A stretch of DNA of 64,000 nucleotides from Methanobacterium petrolearium (lineage in GTDB: Archaea > Methanobacteriota > Methanobacteria > Methanobacteriales > Methanobacteriaceae). The stretch spans positions 149,001 to 213,000 of the forward strand of contig NZ_JAGGKL010000001.1 of the NCBI RefSeq assembly GCF_017873625.1. Reading direction: 5' to 3'. Position 1 is the stretch's first letter. The number at the start of each line of letters is the position of its first letter. Position numbers and translations under genes: made by a program. This document shows, piece by piece, positions 10,677 through 22,900 of this stretch. The notes below the pieces were generated by a model that worked only from the letters and a program-made list of their open reading frames with translations, was not told where the DNA came from and ran no database searches.

Positions 10677-11687
10677 TCAAACTTCATTAACAGCTACCGC
10701 AACTGTTACCCCATTGTAAGCTGTTTTCCTCAGGATCAAACGTGAATTTTCCCCAGCTTCAATAAGTGCCACTGGTTCAGCAACCCCTGGAATACCAAAC
10801 TTTCGATTAACTAGGTCTGATGGTGTGCAATCAGGATGTGAAAAATTTTTAATATCATCCAAGGGTACTATTTCCAAATTTAACCCAATTTTAGAAGCAG
10901 CACGCTCAATACCTTTTTCTTCACTCTTAATTTCAGCAGTGGCGATGGCATCTAACCGATCAACAGGTAAATGAAGACTTTGAAGAGCTGAACGGAGGGC
11001 AAAAAAAACTTGATCTTCTGTCACTCCTTTTCTACTACCAACACCAGCAACCATCCTTTTAGGACTTAAATCCAGATCATTCCCACATAAAGAAGCCCGA
11101 ATAAACGAATTCCCCCATGTTTTTGTATGGTAAGATGTGGATATCAATGGATGGTTCTCTAAAAACGTGTATTGTTGGGGTAAAAACAGATCCACATTTC
11201 CCCCTGCAGCCAGGTGCTGATTAATATTTTTAATAAGTTCACTTTTCTCAGTGAGTTTACTTGGACCAATATTCAGCCAATATTGATATGCTAAAGTATC
11301 AATACCTATTTTTCCATTCAAATCTGTTGCGGTAGTTATAACAGGAATAGCACCAATTAATCCTGCTAATTTAACAGCAAAATGATTAGCCCCTCCCATA
11401 TGACCAGACAATAAACTAATAATGTGCTTACCATTTTCTCCAACAACCAAGACAGCAGGGTCATTGAATTTGGATTCAATCAGCGGACAAATACTCCTAA
11501 CCATGATTCCAGTGGCCATAATACCAACCCAACAGTCATATTTCCTGAAAGACTGTTGTAGTGTTTTTTTAACATTTTTATGGAATACATCAACATTTAT
11601 CACCGTTGGATCATTTTCAAGGTATGATGATATTATTTCAGCCAGTTTCTGTCCTTCATCAGTGACACTAATAATTGCGAGATTCAT
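10677..11687 (-). CDS. cbiG: Cobalt-precorrin-5A hydrolase
   Basis: Opens the delta-lactone of cobalt-precorrin-5A, releasing acetaldehyde, in anaerobic cobalamin synthesis. The 336-residue product has the N-terminal CbiG domain (VGIMATGIMVRSICPLIESK, VVGENGKHIISLLSGHMGGAN), a variable middle part and the C-terminal domain (MVAGVGSRKGVTEDQV ... GIPGVAEPVAL). It is followed by cbiB on the same strand (the reading order is cbiG then, about 12 kb, cbiB lies upstream at 11804-12835), so cbiB-cbiG form a likely transcription unit separated by an AT-rich repeat. Confidence 0.95.
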   Translation of the reverse strand: MNLAIISVTDEGQKLAEIISSYLENDPTVINVDVFHKNVKKTLQQSFRKYDCWVGIMATGIMVRSICPLIESKFNDPAVLVVGENGKHIISLLSGHMGGANHFAVKLAGLIGAIPVITTATDLNGKIGIDTLAYQYWLNIGPSKLTEKSELIKNINQHLAAGGNVDLFLPQQYTFLENHPLISTSYHTKTWGNSFIRASLCGNDLDLSPKRMVAGVGSRKGVTEDQVFFALRSALQSLHLPVDRLDAIATAEIKSEEKGIERAASKIGLNLEIVPLDDIKNFSHPDCTPSDLVNRKFGIPGVAEPVALIEAGENSRLILRKTAYNGVTVAVAVNEV

Positions 11688-11730
11688 GAAACCACGTTTG
11701 GATATGATTTTAATTATAATTTTCAGTATC

Positions 11731-11803
11731 TTTTTATTATAATTTTTTTTAATTATAATCTTTTTTTTTAATTATAATCTTTTATTTTTATTATAATCTT
11801 CTA
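11731..11803. repeat. Degenerate tandem repeat, ~19-20-bp AT-only unit
   Basis: Consecutive units of (A)ATTATAATCTTTTTTTTT at about 11751-11769, 11770-11789 and 11790-11803, with a weaker unit at 11731-11750. It ends at the cbiB stop codon (minus strand) and separates cbiB from cbiG. On the transcribed strand it is A-rich, so it does not look like a terminator. Confidence 0.7.
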
Positions 11804-12835
11804 TTAAAAACTGCAAAATAAAACAATTAACAAAATAATCACAATCGTCATCAGAAACAGATATATTGTGACTTTGCTTAATTTAATGGATTCATCAATT
11901 TTTTCGTTAGTTAATGGTACATTAGAATTACCCAATGTATAAACTCCTGGTTTTACCAGTTGAACATTTAAAGCTCCAGCAGCAGCAGCCATTGGATATC
12001 CGGAGTTGGGACTGGGAGTGTTTTGAGCTTCACGTAACATGATATTCCATGCCTGTTTATAATCCAAACTGGTGATGAAAGATGACACAACCATAAGTAA
12101 ACCTGTCAGTCTGGCAGGAATATAATTAAAACAATCATCTAACCTGGCTGGGAACCAGCCAATGTCAATGTTTTCTGGGTCTTTATAACCCACCATAGCA
12201 TCTAAGGTGTTGACCACACGATAAATCAATCCTGTAGTTACAGCCAAAAGAATGGGAATTTGATATGAATGATTTATGAATTCACTTGGAACCGATTGCG
12301 AAGATGAAACTGCAAATAAGCCAATTAACACAAAAATGAAAGTGTAAAATAGGGGAGCTATCACAGAATCGGTTAAATTCTCAGTTAAAGTTTCAATTGT
12401 AGCAGAAACAACCTCTTGAGATGATAGATTAGATGTATCTCTACTGACTAGAAATGATACTGATTTTCTGCCTTTTTGTAAATCTTCAGAGAGATTTTCA
12501 CCTACTTCACAGGCGGATCTTAACAGATATTTAACTGAAAAGGTTGTAGACAAAACCAACACCGCCAGTACTAAATACAAAATTTGATTAAAAGAAGAAA
12601 TAATCAATACCGCATCAAATCCACCGACGAACACAAAAATAAGAAACATAGTCATGAAAAATCCCATAAATCTGTTTTTAATTGGAGATTCAGTTAAAAA
12701 TACTGGTTTGAATTTTTCAATTGATTTTCCCATCCATACTACTGGGTGGATGGTAGCAGGTAATTCACCTGTTAATAAATCAATGCAAAACGGCAGAATA
12801 ATGATTAATAATGACGTGAAAAAAATGATTTCCAT
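11804..12835 (-). CDS. cbiB: Adenosylcobinamide-phosphate synthase (CobD/CbiB)
   Basis: Integral membrane protein that attaches the aminopropanol linker to adenosylcobyric acid. The 343-residue product has about five to six hydrophobic helices (residues 3-20, 50-68, 72-95, 155-175, 190-205, 322-342) and family motifs HPVVWMGK near the N-terminus, SRDTSNLSSQEVVSATIETLTENLTDSV, RVVNTLDAMVGY and NSGYPMAAAAGALNV. It is transcribed away from the origin region and lies upstream of cbiG on the same strand. Confidence 0.95.
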   Translation of the reverse strand: MEIIFFTSLLIIILPFCIDLLTGELPATIHPVVWMGKSIEKFKPVFLTESPIKNRFMGFFMTMFLIFVFVGGFDAVLIISSFNQILYLVLAVLVLSTTFSVKYLLRSACEVGENLSEDLQKGRKSVSFLVSRDTSNLSSQEVVSATIETLTENLTDSVIAPLFYTFIFVLIGLFAVSSSQSVPSEFINHSYQIPILLAVTTGLIYRVVNTLDAMVGYKDPENIDIGWFPARLDDCFNYIPARLTGLLMVVSSFITSLDYKQAWNIMLREAQNTPSPNSGYPMAAAAGALNVQLVKPGVYTLGNSNVPLTNEKIDESIKLSKVTIYLFLMTIVIILLIVLFCSF

Positions 12836-12925
12836 TAGCTTCCCTCAATTCAATAATAGTGCTGAATGTATATAGTTTTACGGCCCATAGTTGGTGTTTA
12901 TCTATTAGTCATTTGCTAATGGTTA

Positions 12926-12968
<43 letters not shown>

Positions 12969-13016
12969 TAAAATGAAAAAAAAATATTTATTTATAAAAA
13001 AAAGAGTAAGACACTC

Positions 13017-13333
13017 ATTTCAAGTGTAACATATCTCCAACACTCGCAGATTCGAATAAGAAAATGTCAGTATAACTTATTAATTTAGTTCGTACGAAAA
13101 ATTTTCATTGAAGTGGAGTAGAGATTCACAGGTACATTTCAACTGTAAAAATAACAACATTTGTAAGACACGTGAGAAAGAGGACGATTGCAAGTGTAAA
13201 TCTCTGAAATATGTCTGATGTTTTATATAAAAGGTGAATTTCAAGTGTATTTAAGAAGTTAATTATAAAATAATTATTTTACATTTAAATTCAGATACTA
13301 ATCATTCTATGGAGAGATACGTTTCAAGTGTAA
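13017..13333 (+). repeat. Left origin recognition box group (five boxes)
   Basis: Boxes in the TTTCAAGTGTAA orientation at 13018-13029 (perfect), 13137-13148 (TTTCAACTGTAA), 13188-13199 (TTGCAAGTGTAA), 13239-13250 (TTTCAAGTGTAT) and 13322-13333 (perfect). Some retain part of the wider consensus GGTGCATTTCAAGTGTAA, for example GGTGAATTTCAAGTG at 13233-13247. A degenerate sixth site is TTTTCAAGTAGTG near 13427. Probable Cdc6/Orc1 binding sites. Confidence 0.88.
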
Positions 13334-13440
13334 AAATAATATTTAATTACTGAGTATAAATTAATTTAATAGCATCTTAACCTGTTTTGTTAGTGGACAA
13401 TATCACACCCTTTGTCCATACAAATATTTTCAAGTAGTGA

Positions 13441-13600
13441 AGAAGTAAAATATAGTTTGTTTGTATGTATTTTTTGAATAGCCCAAAATTTTTGTTTTAT
13501 TTACGAACAAATGATAATTATTTTCATTTTTTATTCATATTTATTAATATAATAATTTAATTTATTTTTTTATTACTTAATATTTCTTATTTGTTTGTGT
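13441..13600. other. AT-rich core of the origin (candidate unwinding element)
   Basis: About 160 bp composed almost wholly of A and T with long T and A/T runs, lying between the two opposed box groups. This position and composition fit a duplex unwinding element where MCM would be loaded. No box or gene is visible inside it. Confidence 0.7.
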
Positions 13601-13602
13601 AA

Positions 13603-13825
13603 ATACAGTTGAAATCTACCTCTCATTCTCCATGTGGTTCTCATAACAACAACATATTTTTTTACACTTGAAATGCACCTCTTTCTACTTCAGACGAAAA
13701 TCAAAAACTAAATTTTTACACTTGAAATGCACCCCTCACCATAATGATTAATATAGGATTAGTTACTTACACTTGAAGTACATCTTTACTTAGTCAACAT
13801 GGTAATGTTACACTTGAAATTGCTC
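13603..13825 (-). repeat. Right origin recognition box group (five boxes)
   Basis: Boxes in the TTACACTTGAAATGCACC orientation at 13603-13620 (ATACAGTTGAAATCTACC), 13661-13679 (perfect, preceded by T), 13715-13733 (perfect), 13767-13784 (TTACACTTGAAGTACATC) and 13807-13825 (GTTACACTTGAAATTGCTC). The two perfect copies share 19 bases. A weak opposite-strand site is TTTCAACTGTTC at 13862. Probable Cdc6/Orc1 sites mirrored to the left group. Confidence 0.9.
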
Positions 13826-14160
13826 TCTGTTGGATACTTCATTGGACAGTTCGTTCGTAATTTTCAACTGTTCACATAACATTCATAAAAACTGCTCCAT
13901 CATGAAAAATCCATTGAGTCACAAAGTGTCAACTCAATTTTAGACAATGTGAAGTATAGGGGGAAACTAGTCGAATTATTTATGTATTTATGTGTAAGAA
14001 AACATGCAGTAAATTGCGCATTTTGTCAACCAACTTATGGGATTATCTAAAAGCCATGAATCATGGTTTTAGGGTATTGAAATTATTCAAAATCTTTATA
14101 AATTGGTCATTTTCACTGCACATAGCACGTAAATCATTTTTATCATACGAAGTGGTGAAT

Positions 14161-15309
<1,149 letters not shown>

Positions 15310-15488
15310 ATGTTAAATTCTCCCACACTTTTATAATATTCTTATTCTTTTTCACTCTTTTTAAACGATAATCGACCAATTTTAAGTATTTATTGTCCAT
15401 ATTAACGTTTTTATTATTCATATTCACTTTTTTTCAATCCTAAAATCAGTATTAAAATTTAGTATAGGCCAATAGTTTTTAAAATACA

Positions 15489-16403
15489 TTATTTGATAAT
15501 TGTTTTTAACAGAGCCATACGCACGGGAACTCCGTAAAAAGCTTGTTGGAAGTACCTTCCATAGGATGTGTTGTCCACGTCATGGGAGATTTCATCAACA
15601 CGGGGTAGAGGATGCATTACAATGGCTTCACTCCCTCTAAGAAGCTGGGAGTCAATGGTATAAGCTCCTTTTATTTTCAAATATTCCTGTGGATCCGGAA
15701 ATCTTTCTTTCTGTATTCTGGTAACATACAAAACATCAGCATAAGCCAGAACATCTCTTATATCCTCTGTTTCCTGAACACTCACCCCGGCATCTGCCAG
15801 ATCATGGAGAATTTCACGGGGCATTTTAAGTTCTGGTGGTGACACAAAACTCATTTTGGCTCCGAACATGGCCAGTGCATATGAAAGAGAGTGTACGGTT
15901 CTACCATACTTCAAATCTCCCACCAGTGCCACGTGCAGTTCTTCAATATCACCTAAAATCCTTTTCATGGTGTATAAGTCCAGTAATGTCTGGGTAGGAT
16001 GTTGCCCTGCACCATCACCAGCATTGATCACAGGAACGTCCACCATTTCAGACACATAACGGGCTGTACCTTCCATGTTATGGCGAATTACCATTGCATC
16101 AGTGTATTCTGCAACGATACGAACAGTGTCAGTTAAATTTTCACCTTTAGCAACAGAACTTGTTCCAGCCTCGGCAAAACCAACAGTACTCCCACCTAAC
16201 CGTTTCATGGCAGTCTCAAATGAAAGGCGAGTTCTGGTGGAAGCTTCGTAAAACAACATTCCCAGAAGAGATCCAGAAAGCACATCAGATTTCTCTTGAG
16301 AACGGGCAACGGGTTCCATTTCTTCTGCTAATTTTAGAATGTATTCAATATCCCCCTTACTAAAGTCTTTAATGGAAATTATATTTTTTAAATTGAACCC
16401 CAT
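15489..16403 (-). CDS. pyrB: Aspartate carbamoyltransferase catalytic subunit
   Basis: First committed step of pyrimidine synthesis: carbamoyl phosphate plus aspartate to carbamoylaspartate. The 304-residue product shows the carbamoyl-phosphate signature [41 protein letters not shown] and [15 protein letters not shown] five bases before the ATG at 16403 fixes the start; an upstream GTG would place that site inside the gene. The regulatory subunit PyrI is not adjacent. Convergent with cdc6. Confidence 0.96.
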   Translation of the reverse strand: MGFNLKNIISIKDFSKGDIEYILKLAEEMEPVARSQEKSDVLSGSLLGMLFYEASTRTRLSFETAMKRLGGSTVGFAEAGTSSVAKGENLTDTVRIVAEYTDAMVIRHNMEGTARYVSEMVDVPVINAGDGAGQHPTQTLLDLYTMKRILGDIEELHVALVGDLKYGRTVHSLSYALAMFGAKMSFVSPPELKMPREILHDLADAGVSVQETEDIRDVLAYADVLYVTRIQKERFPDPQEYLKIKGAYTIDSQLLRGSEAIVMHPLPRVDEISHDVDNTSYGRYFQQAFYGVPVRMALLKTIIK

Positions 16404-16553
16404 ACTGTTCACCACATATTGTTTACATTCTTTTATTATTCTCTTTAAAACATTATATCTTTAATAACATTATCATTTACATCACGTTTTTTTTGATTAT
16501 TTATTTTTCAACTTACTTTGTTTGAAAATACAACAATTGACATTCATCAATCC

Positions 16554-17282
16554 TCAAAGTTTCCTTCCAATGGTTAAATAACCTGTATGGCCAGTCATCC
16601 TTGTTTTGGGACGTACACCCTTATCTTTCACTTCCATCTCACGCACCAAACATTCTAAACTCTTCAAATCAGAAAAATCACGTTTTTTAAGGATTCTGGT
16701 GAAGAGTTTCACCTGGTCTATGTAAGGAGTGTATGCCACCACAAATCCTCCAATTTTAAGGGAGGCTCTGGCATGTTCCACCACCTCCCATGGTTTGGGC
16801 AGATCCAGAAATACCAGATTCACTCCATCTTCATCAATACCTTCACTAACATCCTGACATTTCAGGGTTACATTCTGAAGGTCGAAGCCTTGTATGTTTT
16901 TTTCCGCCACCTGGGCAAAATCTTCCCTTAATTCATAGGAGTAAACATGTCCATTTTCTCCCACCAGATTTCCCAGGAATATGGTGGCTGCACCAGCACC
17001 AGTTCCGGCTTCCACCACTTGCTGCCCATATCCCAGTCCTGTGTAGGCAGCCATAACACCCAAATCTTTAGGGAGGATTATGGAACATCTCCGCTCCATG
17101 AGTTCAATGTAATCGTTTACATTGGCCTCTAACACTCTGAATTCCCTGCCAAGATGGGTTTTTAAAACATCTCCAGAGCTGCTATTTTCAATCTCCTCTT
17201 TTTTAATATAACCATGATCAGTGTGCAGGTCATCGTTACCTGTCAAAAATTTTTTACCCCTTTCATTGATTAGTATTTTCAT
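16554..17282 (-). CDS. trmI: tRNA (adenine-N1)-methyltransferase, TrmI type
   Basis: SAM-dependent Rossmann-fold enzyme that makes m1A at position 57/58 of the tRNA T-loop in archaea. The 242-residue product has the N-terminal small beta domain, [26 protein letters not shown] (split motif: SAM-binding [16 protein letters not shown]), the catalytic-site [12 protein letters not shown] and a C-terminal [16 protein letters not shown]. Its ATG overlaps the stop of hef (ATGA), so the two genes are coupled. Confidence 0.9.
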   Translation of the reverse strand: MKILINERGKKFLTGNDDLHTDHGYIKKEEIENSSSGDVLKTHLGREFRVLEANVNDYIELMERRCSIILPKDLGVMAAYTGLGYGQQVVEAGTGAGAATIFLGNLVGENGHVYSYELREDFAQVAEKNIQGFDLQNVTLKCQDVSEGIDEDGVNLVFLDLPKPWEVVEHARASLKIGGFVVAYTPYIDQVKLFTRILKKRDFSDLKSLECLVREMEVKDKGVRPKTRMTGHTGYLTIGRKL

Positions 17283-19657
17283 TTATCATCATTTCCCTTA
17301 CTTTTTTTTCTTAATTGATATTCTTTTTCGGGTTTATCTTTACCCTTCACTATAGATGTCTGCAACTGGTCAAATTCATCTGATGAAAGCAGGTAATTAG
17401 ATTCAATTATTTCCCGGATACTTTTGGCGATTATATTTCCAATTCCTTCCACCTTTTTCAGGTCATCTGCACTGGCACTGAAAACACCATCTACACTTTT
17501 AAACTCTTCTAAAAGTTTTCGGGCAGTTACCGGGCCAACATTGGGCAGTGATTCAACAATGAAAAGTTGCTGTTCTTTCAGGGTTAAGGGTTTTTTCTCT
17601 GTCCGTACTTGCACATCATGGGGGCCCCTTTCAACTTCTCGCTTAGCAAGCCGATGGATCATGGCTGCAGTATCCTCAGGATTGCGGGTAGGTATTAGGG
17701 GTAGGTTGAAATCAACTGCCAGACTAGCCAGAGCCCCTCGGATAGCGTTTGGGTGTAATCCACTGCTGTAGAGATCTTGTCCTTCCAAGATCATCACTGG
17801 CCGGGGGAAGTTCTTTACCAGTTCCTTGGCCTGTTTGTACAATCTTTTATCAAGTAATGAGCTTACAAAGTCTTTACTACTTTTTCTTTCCACCGCCACC
17901 TGGGAACTTATTTGGTAATCCGCAACTGGAAGGTTGGTGAATTTAACGTTCACCTCCATGTTGCTTAATTCCCTGGTAACACCTGACCGGGCCTCACGGT
18001 GATCGATGTACACCATCAACTGTTTTTCATTGTTATCGGTATTTTTTTTCCTGTCCAGAACTTTAACATCCTCTTCATCAGCTACCAACGGTTTTTCAGG
18101 CTGATCATATCCATCGGCCAGTTGTCGTTTCATTCTTCTTTCTCGATGTACGCTGGAATAATAGAATGATTCGTCCCTGGTGTTTTTGGTGATGAGAACT
18201 ATCATACGGCCCTTAGTAGTTCTTCCAGTTCGGCCACGTCTCTGGATCATCCTTATCTCCGAGGGGACTGGTTCGTATAGCACCACTAGATCCACAGTGG
18301 GAATGTCTATACCTTCCTCTGCTACACTGGTGGACACCAGTACCTGGTAAGTCTTCATCCGGAATGATTTAATGATCTTTTTCTGCTCTTTTTGGGTGAG
18401 TCCTTTTTCTGTCTCCCGATTTGCCTGTCCAAAAAACTTCACAGCCTTAATACCTTCACTTTGGCACTTATCATGGATCTCGTTAACTGTATCCCGGTAC
18501 TGGCTGAACACAATAACCTGTTGGTTATTTTTTTCGGCTTTTTTAAGGATTTTCATCAGTTTTCCCAGTTTAGGATGTTCCACTCCTTTTTTATGAGCTT
18601 TTCTGGTTAGATAAACAGAGTTTTTAAAGTGTTCATCATTAAAAAGTCCTTTCGCTGCTTTGGTCTTTTTTTGTCGCATTCTTTGAAAGTAAGAGTCCAG
18701 GTTACTGATACCCTGCGTTTCTAAAAGTTCCAATGCGTGTATCACACTGAAAACAGCGGTTAACATGGAAATTGCCAGGAGACAGTTTCTGGGGGGTTTT
18801 ACACTTCGTGACATCCGGTTTTGTACTTTTCCCCGGGCCCTTAGAATATCTTTCTTGGTAACCTGGTGGACGGAACTGATCACTCCCAGTTTTTTCAAAC
18901 CCTTAAGACGATTTTTAAGAACAGTATCCAGATGGCTTTTTATGGCCAGTTGTTCCTTTTTTAAGTCTACTTTGACCCATTCTACTTCAATGGGGTTGAA
19001 GTATGGTTTGACATCAGGGTCATCCTCATTTTTCACCACTACTTCGTTGATGAAAAGATTCTGGCACACTTGCTGGATTCGTTCTTCTTCCCCACCTGGT
19101 GAGGCAGTTAACCCCAGTACAAGGGGATTTTCAGCTTTTTGAGAGTATCGGTTTGCCAGAAACACGTAGGAATAGGATCCAGTCCCCCGGTGACATTCAT
19201 CGAATATCAACAGTGAAACATCTTTGAGAGAATAGCGTCCGGCTATTATGTCTGATTCAATGGTTTGGGGAGTGGCACAGATGATTTGAGAATCATACCA
19301 TCTTTGAACACGTTCTTCTAACTTTATAGCGCCAGTTAAACTACTGGTTGTTGTTTTAAGGAAATTTCGGAAGGTTTCTTCGTGCTGTACTACCAGTGGT
19401 TTGGTAGGGGCTAAAAGGAGAATTTTACTATCTGGATATTTTTTAAGTCGTTCTGCAGCCACCAAAGCAGCCACAATAGTTTTACCCAAAGCTGTGGGGG
19501 CCACTATCATAGTATTCCCCTTTTTAATCACATTAGCTGCGAGTACCTGCTGATAAAGACGAGCTTCTATTTTTTCAGGGTTTATTAGAGGGTGTTGTAT
19601 CCACCTTACCGATTTTGTTGAAGGGTGGGTTTCTTTTTGATGTTTATTTTCAACCAT
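17279..19657 (-). CDS. hef: Hef helicase/XPF-type structure-specific nuclease
   Basis: Acts on stalled forks and branched DNA; the archaeal relative of FANCM and XPF. The 792-residue product has an SF2 helicase (Walker A APTALGKT at 53-60, DECH box, [14 protein letters not shown]), an insertion between helicase lobes, then an XPF nuclease domain with VERKSSKDF and a tandem helix-hairpin-helix ([22 protein letters not shown]) near residues 705-770. The usual GD before the ERK motif reads VADYQ here; the acidic residue is retained. It is the full two-domain euryarchaeal form and the first gene of an operon with trmI. Confidence 0.96.
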   Translation of the reverse strand: MVENKHQKETHPSTKSVRWIQHPLINPEKIEARLYQQVLAANVIKKGNTMIVAPTALGKTIVAALVAAERLKKYPDSKILLLAPTKPLVVQHEETFRNFLKTTTSSLTGAIKLEERVQRWYDSQIICATPQTIESDIIAGRYSLKDVSLLIFDECHRGTGSYSYVFLANRYSQKAENPLVLGLTASPGGEEERIQQVCQNLFINEVVVKNEDDPDVKPYFNPIEVEWVKVDLKKEQLAIKSHLDTVLKNRLKGLKKLGVISSVHQVTKKDILRARGKVQNRMSRSVKPPRNCLLAISMLTAVFSVIHALELLETQGISNLDSYFQRMRQKKTKAAKGLFNDEHFKNSVYLTRKAHKKGVEHPKLGKLMKILKKAEKNNQQVIVFSQYRDTVNEIHDKCQSEGIKAVKFFGQANRETEKGLTQKEQKKIIKSFRMKTYQVLVSTSVAEEGIDIPTVDLVVLYEPVPSEIRMIQRRGRTGRTTKGRMIVLITKNTRDESFYYSSVHRERRMKRQLADGYDQPEKPLVADEEDVKVLDRKKNTDNNEKQLMVYIDHREARSGVTRELSNMEVNVKFTNLPVADYQISSQVAVERKSSKDFVSSLLDKRLYKQAKELVKNFPRPVMILEGQDLYSSGLHPNAIRGALASLAVDFNLPLIPTRNPEDTAAMIHRLAKREVERGPHDVQVRTEKKPLTLKEQQLFIVESLPNVGPVTARKLLEEFKSVDGVFSASADDLKKVEGIGNIIAKSIREIIESNYLLSSDEFDQLQTSIVKGKDKPEKEYQLRKKSKGNDDK

Positions 19658-19999
19658 TTTTAATATCCTGAGTTTGGTTTGTTAGAATGACATATCTTGA
19701 ACTAATACTATGTTTGCAATCTATAAAACTATTACAAAAATTAAAATCAATGGACGATAAAATAATCAAATTTATTCTAAATATGTGGAATCACGGTCTA
19801 AAAGAAGATTTGTGGATTTTTAGGAGAATATCCATAGTTACATCATATTTACTTGGATTCTATTTTATCAACTTTAAAATGATACTAAAATCAGTTAGGG
19901 TAAAATTTTATTGTGGATCCTTTTTCACTTGAAGACGATTATATCGAATAATAAAAAATAAGTGTTAATCCCCAAAAAAAGAAAGGGGGGAAGATTTTT
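19658..19999. other. Intergenic region between hef and the CobN-like gene
   Basis: AT-rich, holds the hef promoter (minus strand). An open frame of 81 codons on the plus strand has no Shine-Dalgarno and no recognisable product, so I do not call it. Near 19972-19999 a C-run/G-run pair (CCCC ... GGGG) with T-rich flanks follows the CobN-like stop codon on the minus strand and may be its terminator. Confidence 0.45.
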
Positions 20000-22900
20000 T
20001 TATCGAGCACGGAAGTAACCAAACCCTATCAAACAGACCAACGCTATCACACCAACAATAGCCGCGGCTGGTAAACTGGAATCAGAAGTACCAGAATTAC
20101 TTTCTTCTGAAACTTCATAAGCTTTAGCCTGTCCCTGTTCACCTGGACTGACACTTTCTTGAGATTCGGACTGTTCACTAGCTTCACCAACAACTCCACT
20201 ACTTTGAGAGGAGGACTGGGAAGTAGTACCAGTAGATTGAGGCTGACTTGAATATTGGGGTTGAGTCTGCGATGGTGTTGGACTTGGAGCAAATCGTGCT
20301 TGTCCTGTTGCTTCATACATTTTAGTATTCAACTTGGAAAGCATGTCTGGGTTCAGATAAGTGGATGCCCACTCAACTAGGGCCATGTTAGCACATGTGC
20401 AATCACAACAAGCTACCCCACTGGTAATAACGGATTCAGCCCATTGATTAGCCAAATCCATTTTTATGGCGTCATTAGTCTGCCAGTATTCTTTCCGAGC
20501 TGCATCCATCATTTTAGCATACATGGATTGTGCAGCATATGGATTGTTGGAATTAAACCAATTTTTAATACCTAAACCATATTTATCCTGCACATACACC
20601 TTATACGCATCATCCCACATTCCATTAGTCACTGAACCCGGACTGGTTACATCCCACATGAACATATTTTCCACAAAGCCAGTGATTGCACGGGCACCCG
20701 CTGATCCGTGACCTTGCATGGCCAGAATCCATTTGGGGTTATAGTATGTGGTCCTCACATCCTTAGCCAGAGATTCAGAAAGGGATTCAATAAGGGGATT
20801 ATTTGGGTTTTCTAGGTTGCTGATCCACATTAAGGGATCATTACCAGAAACAGTTCTAATGGCCAGTCCTAAACCACCAAAGTAGGCAGCGTAGTCATCT
20901 CCACTTAGTAACGTGTTGGCGTCGACGTACCTTCTGAACATAGCAACCTGACTGGAAGCAAGGTTCATGCTGTAAAGGTCAGACGTGTGCACTGAACTTC
21001 CACCTAATCCATAGACATTTCCAAAGGTTTCAATGTAGGAGTCAGCCAGTTTTTCGTCTGATTCCCAAGTGTCACTCATAACAATAGCATCTTCCAATGG
21101 ATTATGATGATTTCCAGGTTCTTGTGAGAATATACGTGACGTGCTGGCATTTATAGCCTGGGTTTCATTGTATCCTAGTGCAATTAGTTGCTGATAGATG
21201 GCTTCAGAATTTAACTTGACATAATTGGGATATGTAGTGTCATTAGCGGTTGCTGCTAATCTAATGGCTTTATCCAAGACGTCTAAAGTGTAAGGATAGT
21301 CGTTGAGATAAAGTGCAGTTGTAGTTACCAAGACATCGATTCTTGGTCTTCCCAGATTTTCAATGAGTTCCACACCAGTTATGTACTTGGAAACAGGATC
21401 TCGAATAGGTTTTACACCCAAAAGGTACAATATTTCTGCTTCCATAACCCCTTTATCTTGTATGGTGTGTGTGGCCCAGAGCATGAAGGCGATTTTGGTT
21501 GGGCACTCTCCTTTTTCTTGCAGATAACGAGCAAGCATTTCATCAACAAGTTGTACTCCAATATTCCACGCTTCTTCTGTTGGCATTACTCTAGGATCGA
21601 AGGAATAAAGGTTAGTACCTGTTGGAAGAACTTCAGGATTCTTAATAGGATCACCCATAGCTCCAGAAGGAACATAACCTCCATTAAGTGCCTCGAGTAA
21701 ACTATCAATTTCCTGATTACATTCACCTAAATAACCTTTGTATTTTATAGCTAGGTTAAGGTAATTAGTCATTTCTGGAGATTCTTTTCCTAAAACTGCG
21801 TTTTGGGCCTCTGAAACTGTTTTGTTCTGTATTAAGGTTTGATTTAGCAGCTGATAGATCTGTTCATCGGTTAAGTTATTGTTTTGCATGTACTCTCTAA
21901 AATTATATCCAAGGAGCGATTGTACCATGTAGAGCATTTTATCTCCTGTGGGAACTGTTCCCAGAATATGCAGACCATTGGTTATGAATTCCGATTCAAG
22001 TTCTGTCAGATAGTCATGAATTTTATCTGCAAATGCATCGAAATTTGTTGTTGCCAGGGTCATATCTAGGTTAAGGTCCTCGTTGAGTTTTAAATCCAGG
22101 ACCAGTTGAGTAATGCTTTTTTTGTATTCTTCTTTAACACTGAGATCTATGGTGGTTTCGTACTGTTCTATTTTATCTGAAAGTACGGCCAAGTCTCCGT
22201 AAAGCCCGGCTATGGTCATTGAGGGTATTAAATGACTGATGATTACTGCATTTTGCCTTCTTTTAGGTAGAGTACTTTCACTTCCTTCTACCGTGAATAC
22301 ATATATCACAGGCATGTCCTGGCTGACTATTGCTGGCCAGTCATTTTCACAGTCAAGTCCAGATCCACTTTTACCAGGTAGCCAAGCTACAGTTCCGTGT
22401 TTTCCAAAGTCAATTACTGCATCTGCACCGAATCCATTGTTGAGCCAGAAGTAGAAAGCCAGGTATTGGTGAGTTGGTGGCACAGTTCCACTGTGGTAAA
22501 GTGCGTCCTGATCCTGGTTGTATCCACGTGAGGGTTCTGGTGCTATTATAACATTACCAAACTGGATCACGGGTAGAACCAGATATTTTTTACCATTTTT
22601 TTCGTACATCATGATGTCACCTGGTGGTTCTCCCCACATATCAATGACTTCTTGACGTTTAGCGGCGTTTAAACTGTTAAACCAGTTTAAATATTCTTCT
22701 TCAGATATTAAAATTACTGGGTAGTTCTCAACCAGTTTTTTTAATTCTCCTGGTGCCCAGAGTCCAATGTTCAAGCCCTGATTCCTGGTGAGATTAACCA
22801 ACGTTTCAGTATCAGGTAACGGTTCCTTACCTAAATTGTATCCGCTGTCTTTCAAAGCCTGCAATAGTTCTGGTATACTGGCGTAAACATCTAAATGAGA

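Larger units (their letters stand above)
13017..13880. other. Candidate chromosomal replication origin (oriC)
   Basis: This gene-free 1.3-kb interval directly precedes cdc6. It holds about ten copies of a box whose core is TTACACTTGAAA (or its complement), matching the mini-ORB described for the Methanothermobacter Cdc6-1 origin. Five copies on the left read TTTCAAGTGTAA and five on the right read TTACACTTGAAA, so the groups face each other. Between them (about 13441-13600) is a strongly AT-rich stretch suited to unwinding. The interval also contains the palindrome TTCGTACGAA (13089-13098) and the inverted repeat TGGACAA...TTGTCCA (13394-13418). Origin function is inferred from motif and neighbour. 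Confidence 0.9.

Noticed and set aside
13017..13825. Regularly recurring short repeats near the origin considered as a CRISPR array
   Set aside because: Units are only 12-19 bp, occur in two opposite orientations with irregular spacing, and match Cdc6 boxes; no cas genes are present.
13990..14160. N-terminal extension of the cdc6 reading frame
   Set aside because: The added 57 residues do not resemble the family, and GGTGA with the conserved MNIF start at 14161 fits better.
17424..17771. Long open frames antisense to hef, ilvD and the CobN-like gene
   Set aside because: They mirror the codon pattern of the real genes on the opposite strand and have no ribosome sites or family similarity.
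19687..19932. Open frame of 81 codons on the plus strand between hef and the CobN-like gene
   Set aside because: No ribosome site, AT-driven composition, no recognisable motif, and it occupies the hef promoter region.
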